Of a DNA stretch of 64,000 bases, positions 26,620 through 35,592 are shown piece after piece. The DNA is from Mucilaginibacter arboris (GTDB lineage Bacteria > Bacteroidota > Bacteroidia > Sphingobacteriales > Sphingobacteriaceae): positions 124,001 through 188,000 of the forward strand of contig NZ_WPIK01000001.1 of assembly GCF_009754915.1 (NCBI RefSeq), given 5' to 3'. Each line of letters opens with the position of its first letter. Position 1 is the first letter of the stretch. The position numbers were made by a program, and so were the translations under genes. Under the pieces are notes generated by a model. It saw only the letters and a list, made by a program, of their open reading frames with translations. It searched no databases and had not been told where the DNA came from.

Positions 26620-28080
26620 ATGACGCTTATTCTACTCTTATTACCCGTATTTGCAGCTCTTGTCCTGTTATTGTTAAAAGGCGAAACCGTAAAAATTGCA
26701 GCGCTGTTTTTTGCCATTGCAGAATTAGTTGTTGCCGGAATCATGGTTGCTGGATTCCATGCAGATGCTTCTTATCAATATGTAATAGATTATCTCTGGA
26801 TTGCGGATCTGGGAATTCATTTTAAAGCTGGAGTTGATGGCATTAGCTTGGTTATGGTAGTCCTGACTACCTTATTAGTTCCGCTAATTATTCTTTCTAC
26901 CTTCAAGCATCAATACAATAAACCTTCAACCTTCTACGCATTAATCCTGTTCATGCAAACCGGCTTGCTGCTGGTTTTTACGGCGATGGACGCTTTCCTG
27001 TTTTATGTTGGATGGGAAGTTGCTTTAATCCCGATTTATTTTATCTGTGCTTTATGGGGAGGCGAAAACCGGATTAAAGTAACCATCAAGTTTTTCATTT
27101 ACACGTTTGCCGGTTCGCTGTTTATGCTGCTTGGAATTATCTACCTGTACCTGCAAACTCCTGATAAAACCTTCGACATTCAGGCTTTTTATAACCTAAA
27201 CTTTGATCCTTATCACCAGGGATGGATATTCTGGGCTTTCTTTATTGCGTTTGCCATTAAAATGCCCATATTTCCTTTTCATACCTGGCAGCCGGATACT
27301 TATACAACTGCTCCAACCGGTGGAACAATGATGCTATCAGGAATTATGCTGAAAATGGGCATTTACGGGGCCATTCGTTGGTTAATTCCAATTGCTCCGC
27401 TTGGATTTGCGCATTGGCAAAGTACCGTAATTATTTTAGCTGTAATCGGAATTGTTTATGCTTCGCTGATTGCTTTCAACCAAAAAGACGCAAAACGTTT
27501 AATTGCTTATTCTTCCATCGCACACGTTGGTTTAATTGCTGCCGGGATTTTTGCCTGGAATATGCAAGGTGTGCAAGGTGCAGTTTTCCAGATGTTAAGT
27601 CACGGAATTAATGTAATTGGATTATTTTTCGTAATTGACATTATCAGCAGAAGGATCAACACACGCGATATTAGTTTAATGGGGGGAATTGCTAAAAGTG
27701 CTCCGTTTCTTGCTACTTCTTTTATCATCATAATTATGGGGACAGTTGCGCTTCCTTTAACTAATGGTTTTATAGGTGAGTTTTTACTGATGAACGGCAT
27801 TTATCAATACAACATTTGGTTAGTTGCTATTGCAGGGTTAACGATTATTTTTGGCGCCGTTTATATGCTTCGGATGTACAAGCAAATGATGCAGGGAGAA
27901 ACCAGTTCACTCACAGCTTCTTTTACCGATGTTTCCGGCTCAGAAAAAATAGTTTTAGTTATAATTTGTGCTTTAGTAATTGTGCTCGGCGTATATCCGC
28001 AAATGGTTACGCATCTTTCAGAAGCAAGCGTAAACAACCTGATCGAACAGGTAAACCAAAAATTAATATCAGCCAAATAA
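26620..28080 (+). CDS. nuoM: NADH-quinone oxidoreductase subunit M
   Basis: A 486-residue antiporter-like subunit. YVGWEVALIPIYFICALWG carries the key glutamate; PIFPFHTWQPDTYTTAPTGG and AKRLIAYSSIAHVGLI are typical. nuoN starts four bases after its stop. Confidence 0.98.
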   Translation: MTLILLLLPVFAALVLLLLKGETVKIAALFFAIAELVVAGIMVAGFHADASYQYVIDYLWIADLGIHFKAGVDGISLVMVVLTTLLVPLIILSTFKHQYNKPSTFYALILFMQTGLLLVFTAMDAFLFYVGWEVALIPIYFICALWGGENRIKVTIKFFIYTFAGSLFMLLGIIYLYLQTPDKTFDIQAFYNLNFDPYHQGWIFWAFFIAFAIKMPIFPFHTWQPDTYTTAPTGGTMMLSGIMLKMGIYGAIRWLIPIAPLGFAHWQSTVIILAVIGIVYASLIAFNQKDAKRLIAYSSIAHVGLIAAGIFAWNMQGVQGAVFQMLSHGINVIGLFFVIDIISRRINTRDISLMGGIAKSAPFLATSFIIIIMGTVALPLTNGFIGEFLLMNGIYQYNIWLVAIAGLTIIFGAVYMLRMYKQMMQGETSSLTASFTDVSGSEKIVLVIICALVIVLGVYPQMVTHLSEASVNNLIEQVNQKLISAK

Positions 28081-28083
28081 AAA

Positions 28084-29463
28084 ATGGGTAGTCTTATTTC
28101 AATTTCTGTTTTAGCCATAATTGTTTTGTATTTAGGATTATACCGGGTAAACAAAGCATTACTTCCGGTAACTGTAATTGGGCTTGTTGTGGCTGCAGGT
28201 TTTGCAGTAGCACAATGGAATACAGTAGCCCGGCCTATTTACAGTGGCATGATGTTATTTGATCATTATGCAATTGCATTTTCTGTGATTTGTATCCTCT
28301 CTACTATTTTAATTATTCTGCTCTCTAAAAATTATTTTGAGCGCATTAGCGCACATGTAGCAGAATATTATGCCATTATTTTATTTTCCTTAGCCGGAAT
28401 TATTGTAATGGTTTCTTATCATAACTTAACCATGTTGTTTATAGGCATAGAAATTATGTCTGTAAGCTTGTACATTCTGGCAGGAATTAAAAAAAGAGAT
28501 TTTGGCTCTAACGAAGCAGCCTTAAAATACTTTTTAATGGGTGCCTTTTCTACCGGTTTTTTGTTATTTGGAATTGCTTTGATTTACGGGACTACCGGTT
28601 CTTTTGATCTGGAGGTGATCCGTGATTATATCCTGTCCAATCCTCGTGATATATCTTTTCTTTTCTATACAGGAATTTTATTGATGATTGTAGGCTTATG
28701 TTTTAAAGTAGGGGCAGCCCCTTTCCACTTCTGGACACCGGATGTTTATGAAGGATCGCCAACATTAATTACTGCTTATATGGCAACCGTAGTTAAAACT
28801 GCTGGTTTTGCAGCATTTCTGCGTTTGTTTGCGGTTTGTTTTGCGCCATTGTCGGATTTTTGGACACCTTCGCTGCTCATAATTACTATCATTACTTTGT
28901 TTATCGGTAATATTACCGCGTTGTATCAGCATAATTTTAAAAGGATGCTTGCCTTTTCCAGCATTTCCCACGTAGGGTATATGCTTTTTGCCATAGTTGC
29001 TATTGGTGCAGCTTCTGCAAACGCTGTTTTTATATATGCTACAGCTTATTCTATAGCCTCAATTATTGCTTTTGGTGTGTTGATGCTGGTGCAACAGCAA
29101 ACTGGCAACAGCAGCTTTGATAACTTTAACGGCTTGGGCAAAAGCAATCCTTTTCTGGCTTTTGTGCTTACCATTTCCATGCTTTCTTTAGCTGGCATTC
29201 CTTTAACTGCCGGTTTTATCGGTAAGTTTTTTATGTTTTCCAGGGCATTGTCTCAGTATCAGATCTGGCTTACTGTACTTGCTGTAATAAATGCTATTAT
29301 AGCTATCTTCTATTACTTCAGGGTGATAATTGCAATGTATTTTAATCAGGAAGAAAGAACAGCCATCAGCATCCCTGGAAACGTAAGTTTTGTGTTAGGT
29401 ATAGCTGCTTTAATTACCCTAATCATTGGTATTTATCCGGGTTTCATAGCCCATATTATTTAG
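28084..29463 (+). CDS. nuoN: NADH-quinone oxidoreductase subunit N
   Basis: A 459-residue antiporter-like subunit closing the complex I cluster. IGIEIMSVSLYILAG, VGAAPFHFWTPDVYEGSPT and RMLAFSSISHVGYML are the family signatures. With nuoA-M upstream, all fourteen subunits are present in standard order. Confidence 0.98.
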   Translation: MGSLISISVLAIIVLYLGLYRVNKALLPVTVIGLVVAAGFAVAQWNTVARPIYSGMMLFDHYAIAFSVICILSTILIILLSKNYFERISAHVAEYYAIILFSLAGIIVMVSYHNLTMLFIGIEIMSVSLYILAGIKKRDFGSNEAALKYFLMGAFSTGFLLFGIALIYGTTGSFDLEVIRDYILSNPRDISFLFYTGILLMIVGLCFKVGAAPFHFWTPDVYEGSPTLITAYMATVVKTAGFAAFLRLFAVCFAPLSDFWTPSLLIITIITLFIGNITALYQHNFKRMLAFSSISHVGYMLFAIVAIGAASANAVFIYATAYSIASIIAFGVLMLVQQQTGNSSFDNFNGLGKSNPFLAFVLTISMLSLAGIPLTAGFIGKFFMFSRALSQYQIWLTVLAVINAIIAIFYYFRVIIAMYFNQEERTAISIPGNVSFVLGIAALITLIIGIYPGFIAHII

Positions 29464-29521
29464 CTTTCGGGCTGGACTGCAATTAATATAATATTTGTAG
29501 TTTTACAGACTAACATCGCTA

Positions 29522-30178
29522 ATGAAAGAGATTTGGGAACATTTAACCAACTTAATTGATGCACAGGCTATTATTAGCAAGGGCGGAATTTACCTGATTT
29601 TTTTTATTGTTTTTGCTGAAACTGGCCTGTTCTTCGGATTTTTTTTACCTGGTGATTACTTACTGTTTTTAGCAGGTATTTTTTGTGCAACCGGGTTATT
29701 AGAGGTTTCCATTTACCAATTGCTTTCCGCACTTTTTGTAGCAGGTGTGTTAGGCAATTATGTAGGTTACTGGTTTGGCTATAGCACTGGCAGGGTATTA
29801 TTTAACCGGGAAGACTCCTTTTTTTTTAAAAAACGCTATGTTTATATGGCGGAAGACTTTTTTAAAAAATATGGCGGTATGGCTCTGGTTTTTGGCCGTT
29901 TTTTTCCGATAATACGAACTTTTGCCCCTATCTTTGCAGGAGTTGCTAAAGTTAAATTCAAAAAATTTACACTTTATAATCTGTTGGGAAGTTTGTTGTG
30001 GGTATTGCTGCTTACTTTACTCGGTTTCTTTCTGGGTAAAGAGTTTCCGGGCATTGTTCATTATATGCCGTATATAATTGTAGTACTTATTATTTTTACA
30101 GCAACCCCTATTATTATTGCTTATCATAAATCTACCAAAAACAATTCTGAACAAAACGACTTTTCAAAATTGAAATAA
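29522..30178 (+). CDS. DedA/SNARE-associated family membrane protein
   Basis: A 218-residue membrane protein. AETGLFFGFFLPGDYLLFLAG and FFKKYGGMALVFGRFFPIIR are the DedA motifs, including the conserved glutamate and arginines. DedA proteins flip or recycle lipid carriers such as undecaprenyl phosphate and phosphatidylethanolamine. It starts 58 bases after nuoN and 24 bases before ppa, in the same direction. Confidence 0.9.
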   Translation: MKEIWEHLTNLIDAQAIISKGGIYLIFFIVFAETGLFFGFFLPGDYLLFLAGIFCATGLLEVSIYQLLSALFVAGVLGNYVGYWFGYSTGRVLFNREDSFFFKKRYVYMAEDFFKKYGGMALVFGRFFPIIRTFAPIFAGVAKVKFKKFTLYNLLGSLLWVLLLTLLGFFLGKEFPGIVHYMPYIIVVLIIFTATPIIIAYHKSTKNNSEQNDFSKLK

Positions 30179-30202
30179 TATTTAATTTTATAATAAAAAA
30201 CT

Positions 30203-30760
30203 ATGACATTAGAACATTGCTGGCATACTATTCCACCAGGCGAAGGAGACAAATCACCCGAACATGTTAATGCAATTATTGAAATTCCGAAAGGATCAAA
30301 ATGCAAATACGAAATAGATAAAGATTACGGCCTGCTTAAGTTAGACCGTGTGTTATTTTCATCTGTAATGTATCCCGCTAATTATGGCTTTATCCCGCAA
30401 ACTTATTGTGATGATAATGACCCGTTGGATATTTTGGTGATCTGCTCGCAGGAAGTTGTACCTTTGTGTTTGGTAGAAGCCAAAGTAATTGGTGTAATGC
30501 ACATGGTGGACAAAGGCGAAAGAGATGATAAAATTATTGCGGTTGCGGCACACGATATGTCTGTAAATTATATTAATGATATTACCGACCTTCCTCCGCA
30601 TACAGAGGCAGAAATAACACGTTTCTTCGAAGATTATAAAAAACTGGAACACAGTAATGCTGTTACAGTAGAAATGTTCGAAGGAAGAGAAGCAGCCTAT
30701 CAAATAATCGAAGAAAGTATAGAGCTGTATAAATCGACGTTTCAGAAACAAACTATTTAA
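30203..30760 (+). CDS. ppa: Inorganic pyrophosphatase (family I)
   Basis: A 185-residue soluble enzyme that hydrolyses pyrophosphate. [39 protein letters not shown] (metal-binding aspartates) and [12 protein letters not shown] define family I. Normal length. Its stop shares one base with the start of the next gene. Confidence 0.96.
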   Translation: MTLEHCWHTIPPGEGDKSPEHVNAIIEIPKGSKCKYEIDKDYGLLKLDRVLFSSVMYPANYGFIPQTYCDDNDPLDILVICSQEVVPLCLVEAKVIGVMHMVDKGERDDKIIAVAAHDMSVNYINDITDLPPHTEAEITRFFEDYKKLEHSNAVTVEMFEGREAAYQIIEESIELYKSTFQKQTI

Positions 30761-32100
30761 TGGGTCCTGATCTTGACATTAGCGGTTTTCATGCTTTTTT
30801 AACTGTTTTTTTAGTTTTTTTAAATGGTTTTTTTGTAGCAGCCGAATTTGCAATTGTTAGGGTCCGGGCTTCCCAAATTGAAATACAGGCAAAATCTGGA
30901 AGCCAGGTAGTTAAAATTACAAAAGGGATCCTTCACCATTTGGATTCATATTTAGCCGCTACTCAATTAGGTATTACGCTTGCCTCATTAGGGCTGGGCT
31001 GGGTTGGCGAAGAAGTTATGACTAAGCTTGTTTTTAACTTGTTTAGTCTTTTTCATATTACAGTTACAGGTAGTTTTGCATTAAACTTAGGCCATTTTCT
31101 GGCCTTTTTAATTATTACCATCATGCACATTGTTTTTGGTGAACTTGCACCAAAAACTTTTGCCATACAACAACCCGTAAGAACAAGCTTGTTCATTGCC
31201 TTTCCATTACGTGTTTTTTATATCGTTTGCCGGCCTTTTATCTGGCTTTTAAATGGTTTTGCAAATGCGATATTAAAGCTTTTTGGTATCGAAAATATCC
31301 ATTCCGGCGAAGCACACCATAGTTCTGAGGAGTTGCAGTATTTACTGGACCAGGGAAAAGAAAGCGGCGTGCTGGATTCTAACGAACACGAACTGATAAA
31401 AAACGTTTTTGATTTTAACGAGCGCGTAGCCAAAAACATTATGGTTCCCAGAACTAAAATATCTGGTGTCGAACTTCATTCAAGTAATGAAGAATTATTA
31501 AACTGTATCATCAAAGAGGGTTATTCGCGCATGCCGGTTTATGATGATACGATGGATAAAATTGTTGGTATTGTACAGGCAAAAGATATTTTGCCCTTAC
31601 TGGTAAACCAAACAGATTTTAAACTGGAAGATATTATTCGTAAACCCTACTTTATTCCGGAAACTAAAAAGATCAATGACTTGATGACCGAGCTTCAGTT
31701 AAAACGCATCCAGATTGCTATTGTAATGGATGAGTTTGGCGGAACAGCAGGAATGGTTACCCTGGAAGACATTGTAGAAGAACTGGTGGGCGAAATTCAG
31801 GATGAATATGACGAAGAAAAGCCAATTGTAGAACGCATTAATTCGACTGAATTTGTGGTTAACGCTTTGGCCAGCATTTACGATGTTAACGAGGAGTTGC
31901 CGCATGACTTGCCGGAAGACGGCGATTTCGATACCGTTTCTGGCTGGCTGGGAGAGATATTTGGCAAAATACCAGAAGTTGGAGAGCAAAAAGAAGCAAA
32001 CGGTTATAATATTACAGTGCTAAAAAAAGCAGGACAAAACATTGAATCTGTTAAGCTGGAACTCTTGCTTAATGAAGAAGATGTAACCGATAATCACTAA
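30760..32100 (+). CDS. CNNM/CorC-type protein with DUF21, CBS and CorC_HlyC domains
   Basis: A 446-residue membrane protein. Residues about 1-190 are the DUF21 transmembrane domain (FFVAAEFAIVRVRASQIE, LASLGLGWVGEE); 210-335 hold a CBS pair (MVPRTKISGVEL, AIVMDEFGGTAGMVTLEDI); the end is a CorC_HlyC domain. Relatives export magnesium or support other ion handling; older annotations call them hemolysins, which is misleading. It overlaps ppa by one base. Confidence 0.9.
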   Translation: MGPDLDISGFHAFLTVFLVFLNGFFVAAEFAIVRVRASQIEIQAKSGSQVVKITKGILHHLDSYLAATQLGITLASLGLGWVGEEVMTKLVFNLFSLFHITVTGSFALNLGHFLAFLIITIMHIVFGELAPKTFAIQQPVRTSLFIAFPLRVFYIVCRPFIWLLNGFANAILKLFGIENIHSGEAHHSSEELQYLLDQGKESGVLDSNEHELIKNVFDFNERVAKNIMVPRTKISGVELHSSNEELLNCIIKEGYSRMPVYDDTMDKIVGIVQAKDILPLLVNQTDFKLEDIIRKPYFIPETKKINDLMTELQLKRIQIAIVMDEFGGTAGMVTLEDIVEELVGEIQDEYDEEKPIVERINSTEFVVNALASIYDVNEELPHDLPEDGDFDTVSGWLGEIFGKIPEVGEQKEANGYNITVLKKAGQNIESVKLELLLNEEDVTDNH

Positions 32101-32124
32101 AAATTTGCCTTTATACCAGTTTAA

Positions 32125-32829
32125 ATGTACTTGTTTTATGCTCCTGATTTAAATACAGCAGATTGCTTTTTAAATGAAGAAGAAAGCAGGCATTGCATTA
32201 AAGTGCTTCGTTTGCAAAAAGAAGACGTGATTGAGGTTATTGATGGAAAAGGAAACTTTTATCATGCAAAAATAACCGCTCCCGATCCTAAAAAAACAAG
32301 GTTTGTTGTACTGCAAACACAGCAGGAATTTGGTAAACGAAACCACTATTTGCACATAGCAGTTGCACCAACCAAAAATATTGAACGGCTGGAATGGTTC
32401 ATAGAAAAAGCTACCGAAATCGGGATTGATGAAATTACGCCAATTCTTTGCCAGCGTTCCGAACGTAAAATTATCAATCACGAAAGGCTGAACAAGGTAA
32501 TTACTCCTGCTGTAAAACAATCGCTTAAAGCTTATCATCCCCAGTTAAACCCGCTTACCAATTTATCAAGTTTGCTTAAAGATCAAACTCAAGCACAAAA
32601 ATGGATTGCCCATTGTAACGATGGAGAAAAAGTATCGATAAAAGAAGTATTAATCCCACAAAAAAAATATTTGGTACTGATTGGCCCTGAAGGTGATTTT
32701 TCTCCGCCGGAAATAAATACCGCTTTAGAAAATGGATTTCAAACCATAACTTTAGGTAATAGTCGTTTAAGAACAGAAACGGCTGCACTCGAAGCTTGTT
32801 TTGAAGTTAATTTTTTAAACCGCTTATGA
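32125..32829 (+). CDS. rsmE: 16S rRNA (uracil(1498)-N(3))-methyltransferase
   Basis: A 234-residue SPOUT methyltransferase that methylates U1498 of 16S rRNA. An N-terminal PUA-like part (RHCIKVLRLQKEDVIEVIDG) is followed by the knotted domain with LIGPEGDFSPPEI and LGNSRLRTETAALEA. It overlaps the next gene by four bases (ATGA). Confidence 0.95.
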   Translation: MYLFYAPDLNTADCFLNEEESRHCIKVLRLQKEDVIEVIDGKGNFYHAKITAPDPKKTRFVVLQTQQEFGKRNHYLHIAVAPTKNIERLEWFIEKATEIGIDEITPILCQRSERKIINHERLNKVITPAVKQSLKAYHPQLNPLTNLSSLLKDQTQAQKWIAHCNDGEKVSIKEVLIPQKKYLVLIGPEGDFSPPEINTALENGFQTITLGNSRLRTETAALEACFEVNFLNRL

Positions 32830-33473
32830 AACACTTATTGCTGATCTGCTTTTTCTCTTTGTTCGGCCATACAGAACCAACTTATAAAATTGCCAAAATA
32901 AAATATAGCGGCGGTGGCGACTGGTACGGCGACCGGACTGCGTTAACCAACTTAATTAAGTTTTGTAATGAAAACTTAAAAACCAACATTAAACCAGAAG
33001 AAGATGTGGTAGAAGTTGGAAGCGAAACGTTATTCAATTATCCGTTTACGTTTTTAACAGGCCATGGAAATGTTGTATTTTCTGATCAGGAAGTTAAAAA
33101 CCTGCGCAAATATTTAACAGGCGGCGGCTTTCTGCATATTGATGATAACTACGGATTGAACCAATTTATCCGGCCGCAAATGAAAAAGGTTTTCCCTGAA
33201 CTCGATTTTGTAGAACTTCCTGTAAACCATCCTATATTTCATCAAAAATTCGCTTTTCCAAATGGTTTGCCTAAAATCCATGAACACAATGGCAAACGGC
33301 CGCAAGGTTTTGGTTTGATTTACAAAGGGCGCTTAGTTTGTTTTTACACTTACGAGTGCGATTTAGGCAACGGTTGGGAAGATTTTGGAACATATCCTTC
33401 CGATACCCAGGAAAGCCGTTTAAAAGCCTTAAAAATGGGTGCTAATTTAATCCAGTACGCCTTAACGCAGTAA
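32826..33473 (+). CDS. DUF4159-domain secreted protein
   Basis: A 215-residue protein with a signal peptide (MKHLLLICFFSLFGHTEPT) and the DUF4159 pattern: KIKYSGGGDWYGDRTALTNL, FLTGHGNV, GGGFLHIDDNYG, FPELDFVELPVNHPIFH. Related to glutamine-amidotransferase-like domains; function is unknown. Translation is coupled to rsmE by the ATGA overlap. Confidence 0.87.
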   Translation: MKHLLLICFFSLFGHTEPTYKIAKIKYSGGGDWYGDRTALTNLIKFCNENLKTNIKPEEDVVEVGSETLFNYPFTFLTGHGNVVFSDQEVKNLRKYLTGGGFLHIDDNYGLNQFIRPQMKKVFPELDFVELPVNHPIFHQKFAFPNGLPKIHEHNGKRPQGFGLIYKGRLVCFYTYECDLGNGWEDFGTYPSDTQESRLKALKMGANLIQYALTQ

Positions 33474-33527
33474 TAATATCTTTAAAAGCTACAGGTAAAT
33501 TTATAAAGAGAAATCACAGGAAAACTG

Positions 33528-33645
33528 ATGCTTTTTTTATCGGCATAAAATTAGCGCTTGTTCAAATTTAATATCAGCATTATTGGTAATGCTTCTTTTA
33601 TGCCTGTATTATTTGATCATGTTTTTTATGCGATAAAAGAAGCAT
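33528..33645. repeat. Cluster of three GAAGCAT repeat copies
   Basis: A one-mismatch copy at 33528-33550 (ATGCTTTTTTTA-TCGGCA-TAAAA), an exact copy at 33589-33600 (ATGCTTCTTTTA) and an inverted exact copy at 33634-33645 (TAAAAGAAGCAT). The last two form a loose hairpin with a 33-base loop. It fills the spacer after the DUF4159 gene. Confidence 0.85.
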
Positions 33646-33646
33646 C

Positions 33647-33707
33647 TAAATCATTAAAAAGCGAAAGGCTTCATTTAAAATGAAGCCTTTCGCTTTTTAA
33701 TGATTTA
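33647..33707. terminator. Bidirectional terminator, 30-base perfect arms
   Basis: A perfect 61-base palindrome centred on 33677, with arms 33647-33676 and 33678-33707. The core GCGAAAGGCTTC is GC-rich and flanked by A and T tracts on both sides. It separates the convergent DUF4159 and gldJ genes and is placed to stop both. Confidence 0.92.
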
Positions 33708-33715
33708 AGAAGAGT

Positions 33716-35326
33716 TTATAACTGAATCTTCTTCGGTGATTTTTCCTTTTTAACCCGGAAGTGAGCTTTACCTTCAGGATGGATTTCTGCCGCGCCAATC
33801 ATGCCCATTGCACAACGGAAACCTACTTCTGCAGTGGCATCTTCTTCATCCATAAAACGGCGTGTGGCAGGGTTTAACCAATAAGCTCGATCGTTCCAAG
33901 AACCTCCTTTAAAGACTTTTGAATGATCGTTTACCAAAGTGGTATTACCATACAAAGAAGTATTTACAGAATCTCCGTAACCACGTACATCAGGTGTAAA
34001 AGCTTTACCAGAATTATTGGCTGCAACTACAGCACTTTGATTTGGATTGGCGTTAGTTGCATTAGTTTCTGCAGCAGTTGCCTGGCTACCGTTTAACTCA
34101 CTCCATTTTTGTTTTTTAGACGTTTTAGCCAGATCTTTTATCGGGCGGCCATATTTATCTTTAGCTAAAAGTCCTTTATCAGTATTAGCTAATCTTTTAT
34201 TGGTATATATGTTCCCTCGGAAAGGGTTAAAATCTTCAAAATCTTCATAAGAAAGCTGGCGATAAGTATCAGCAGTCCATTCGTTTACATTTCCAGCCAT
34301 ATTATATAAGCCAAAATCATTAGGCGGATATGACCTTACCGGTGCTGTAATATCAGCTTTATCGTTTAAAGCGCCACCAGTTCCCATATTATCACCGGCA
34401 CCACGTTTAAAGTTAGCCAGAATTAAACCACGTGTGACTTTTTTAGGAGACCTTACGCCCATGCCATTCCATGGATAAACTTTTCCGTCGCTGATGTTTT
34501 CATATTGGGTATTTCCTGCAAGTGCAAGTGCTGCGTATTCCCATTCGGCTTCTGATGGCAAACGATACGGTTGTTTTAAAACACCGTCTTCAATACGGGC
34601 TGGGCGTGTAGCTGCTTTGCCATTATTTCCTTTTGCGGCTGCATTTAAATCTTTAGGCATGTGTTTACCGTCAATGCCTGCACCACGATATTGCCCGTTT
34701 AAATATAAATCAGTGTTAAAAGCAGCAGCGCCACCGGTTTTTCCGCTTTTGCTCATGGTTTTCCAATCGGTAATGATACCTCGTTCGCGTAAAATTTCTT
34801 CGTTCACGCGTTGAGTACGCCAGTCGCAATAATCATTGGCTTGTTCCCAATTTACACCAACTACCGGATAATCCTGATAACCTGGATGGCGTAAATAATT
34901 ATCTACATAAGGCTCGTTGTAGGATAAAGGCTGGCGCCAAACCAAAGTATCCGGAAGCGCATTGTAGTACATTTCCCGGTCCTGAGGATAAGTTCTTTTA
35001 ATCCAGTATAAATATTCCAGCCAGTCTGTATTGGCCACTTCGGTTTCATCCATATAAAAAGAAGCTACCGTAACCCTTCTGCGAACATTATTATAATCGA
35101 ACTGTAAATCTTCGTTTAGTGAACCTCCCAGAACGAAAGTACCTCCTTCAATTGGTACTAAACCTGGGCCCGGCGCCGGGTGTTTTTTTGCAAAAACCTG
35201 AAAACCGCCATTCGTACGGTCATTATAAGCCCATCCGGTTTTAGGGGATTTTGCCTTATTGCAACTGCTTAATATCCCGCCAAGCGCAATCACTGTTAAG
35301 GCACAGTTGATAAAATTTCTTTTCAT
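33716..35326 (-). CDS. gldJ: Gliding motility / type IX secretion lipoprotein GldJ
   Basis: A 536-residue lipoprotein from the ATG at 35326: MKRNFINCALTVIALGGILS then SC (lipobox LSSC). A longer frame to 35377 is rejected because a -7 promoter box lies within it. The rest is an FGE/SUMF1-like fold (IEGGTFVLGGSLNED, GVNWEQANDYCDWRTQ, LPSEAEWEYAALA, GNVNEWTAD, FKGGSWNDRAYW, GFRCAMG). GldJ supports the type IX secretion ring and gliding in Bacteroidota. Divergent porV next door fits this. Confidence 0.92.
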   Translation of the reverse strand: MKRNFINCALTVIALGGILSSCNKAKSPKTGWAYNDRTNGGFQVFAKKHPAPGPGLVPIEGGTFVLGGSLNEDLQFDYNNVRRRVTVASFYMDETEVANTDWLEYLYWIKRTYPQDREMYYNALPDTLVWRQPLSYNEPYVDNYLRHPGYQDYPVVGVNWEQANDYCDWRTQRVNEEILRERGIITDWKTMSKSGKTGGAAAFNTDLYLNGQYRGAGIDGKHMPKDLNAAAKGNNGKAATRPARIEDGVLKQPYRLPSEAEWEYAALALAGNTQYENISDGKVYPWNGMGVRSPKKVTRGLILANFKRGAGDNMGTGGALNDKADITAPVRSYPPNDFGLYNMAGNVNEWTADTYRQLSYEDFEDFNPFRGNIYTNKRLANTDKGLLAKDKYGRPIKDLAKTSKKQKWSELNGSQATAAETNATNANPNQSAVVAANNSGKAFTPDVRGYGDSVNTSLYGNTTLVNDHSKVFKGGSWNDRAYWLNPATRRFMDEEDATAEVGFRCAMGMIGAAEIHPEGKAHFRVKKEKSPKKIQL

Positions 35327-35341
35327 TTTTTTAAATCCTGT

Positions 35342-35349
35342 CAAATGTA
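35342..35349 (-). promoter_or_regulatory. Candidate -7 box of gldJ
   Basis: TACATTTG on the minus strand, 15 bases before the chosen gldJ ATG. The nearest -33-like TTG is about 25 bases upstream, a poor spacing. The box places the transcript start after 35342, ruling out the ATG at 35377. Confidence 0.5.
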
Positions 35350-35505
35350 AATTTAATATATTTCGTAAAAACGCCAATAAAAAATTTAAGCATCGTAAAT
35401 TTATTTTTTTGCAGATATTACTATATTCAACGAAATTACTTCTTTAGGGTTACAAGCAGATTAAAATTTAATTAGCTTTGGCAATAAGGGCGTTATAAAG
35501 AAGTT

Positions 35506-35535
35506 ATTTGCTTTGTACAACGGTTTTTATATTTG
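35506..35535 (+). promoter_or_regulatory. porV promoter (Bacteroidota type)
   Basis: TTTG (35506-35509), an 18-base spacer, then TATATTTG (35528-35535) match the -33/-7 consensus well. The transcript would start about 50 bases before porV. A second -7-like box, TAGCTTTG, lies at 35473-35480. Confidence 0.65.
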
Positions 35536-35592
35536 TTTATTCTGTAGGTACAGAAATTTTAATACTGGCTTTAAACTTATTATTTCAGTTTA

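Noticed and set aside
35327-35377. Longer gldJ start (17 extra residues)
   Set aside because: It would hide the lipoprotein signal, and a -7 promoter box lies inside this stretch.
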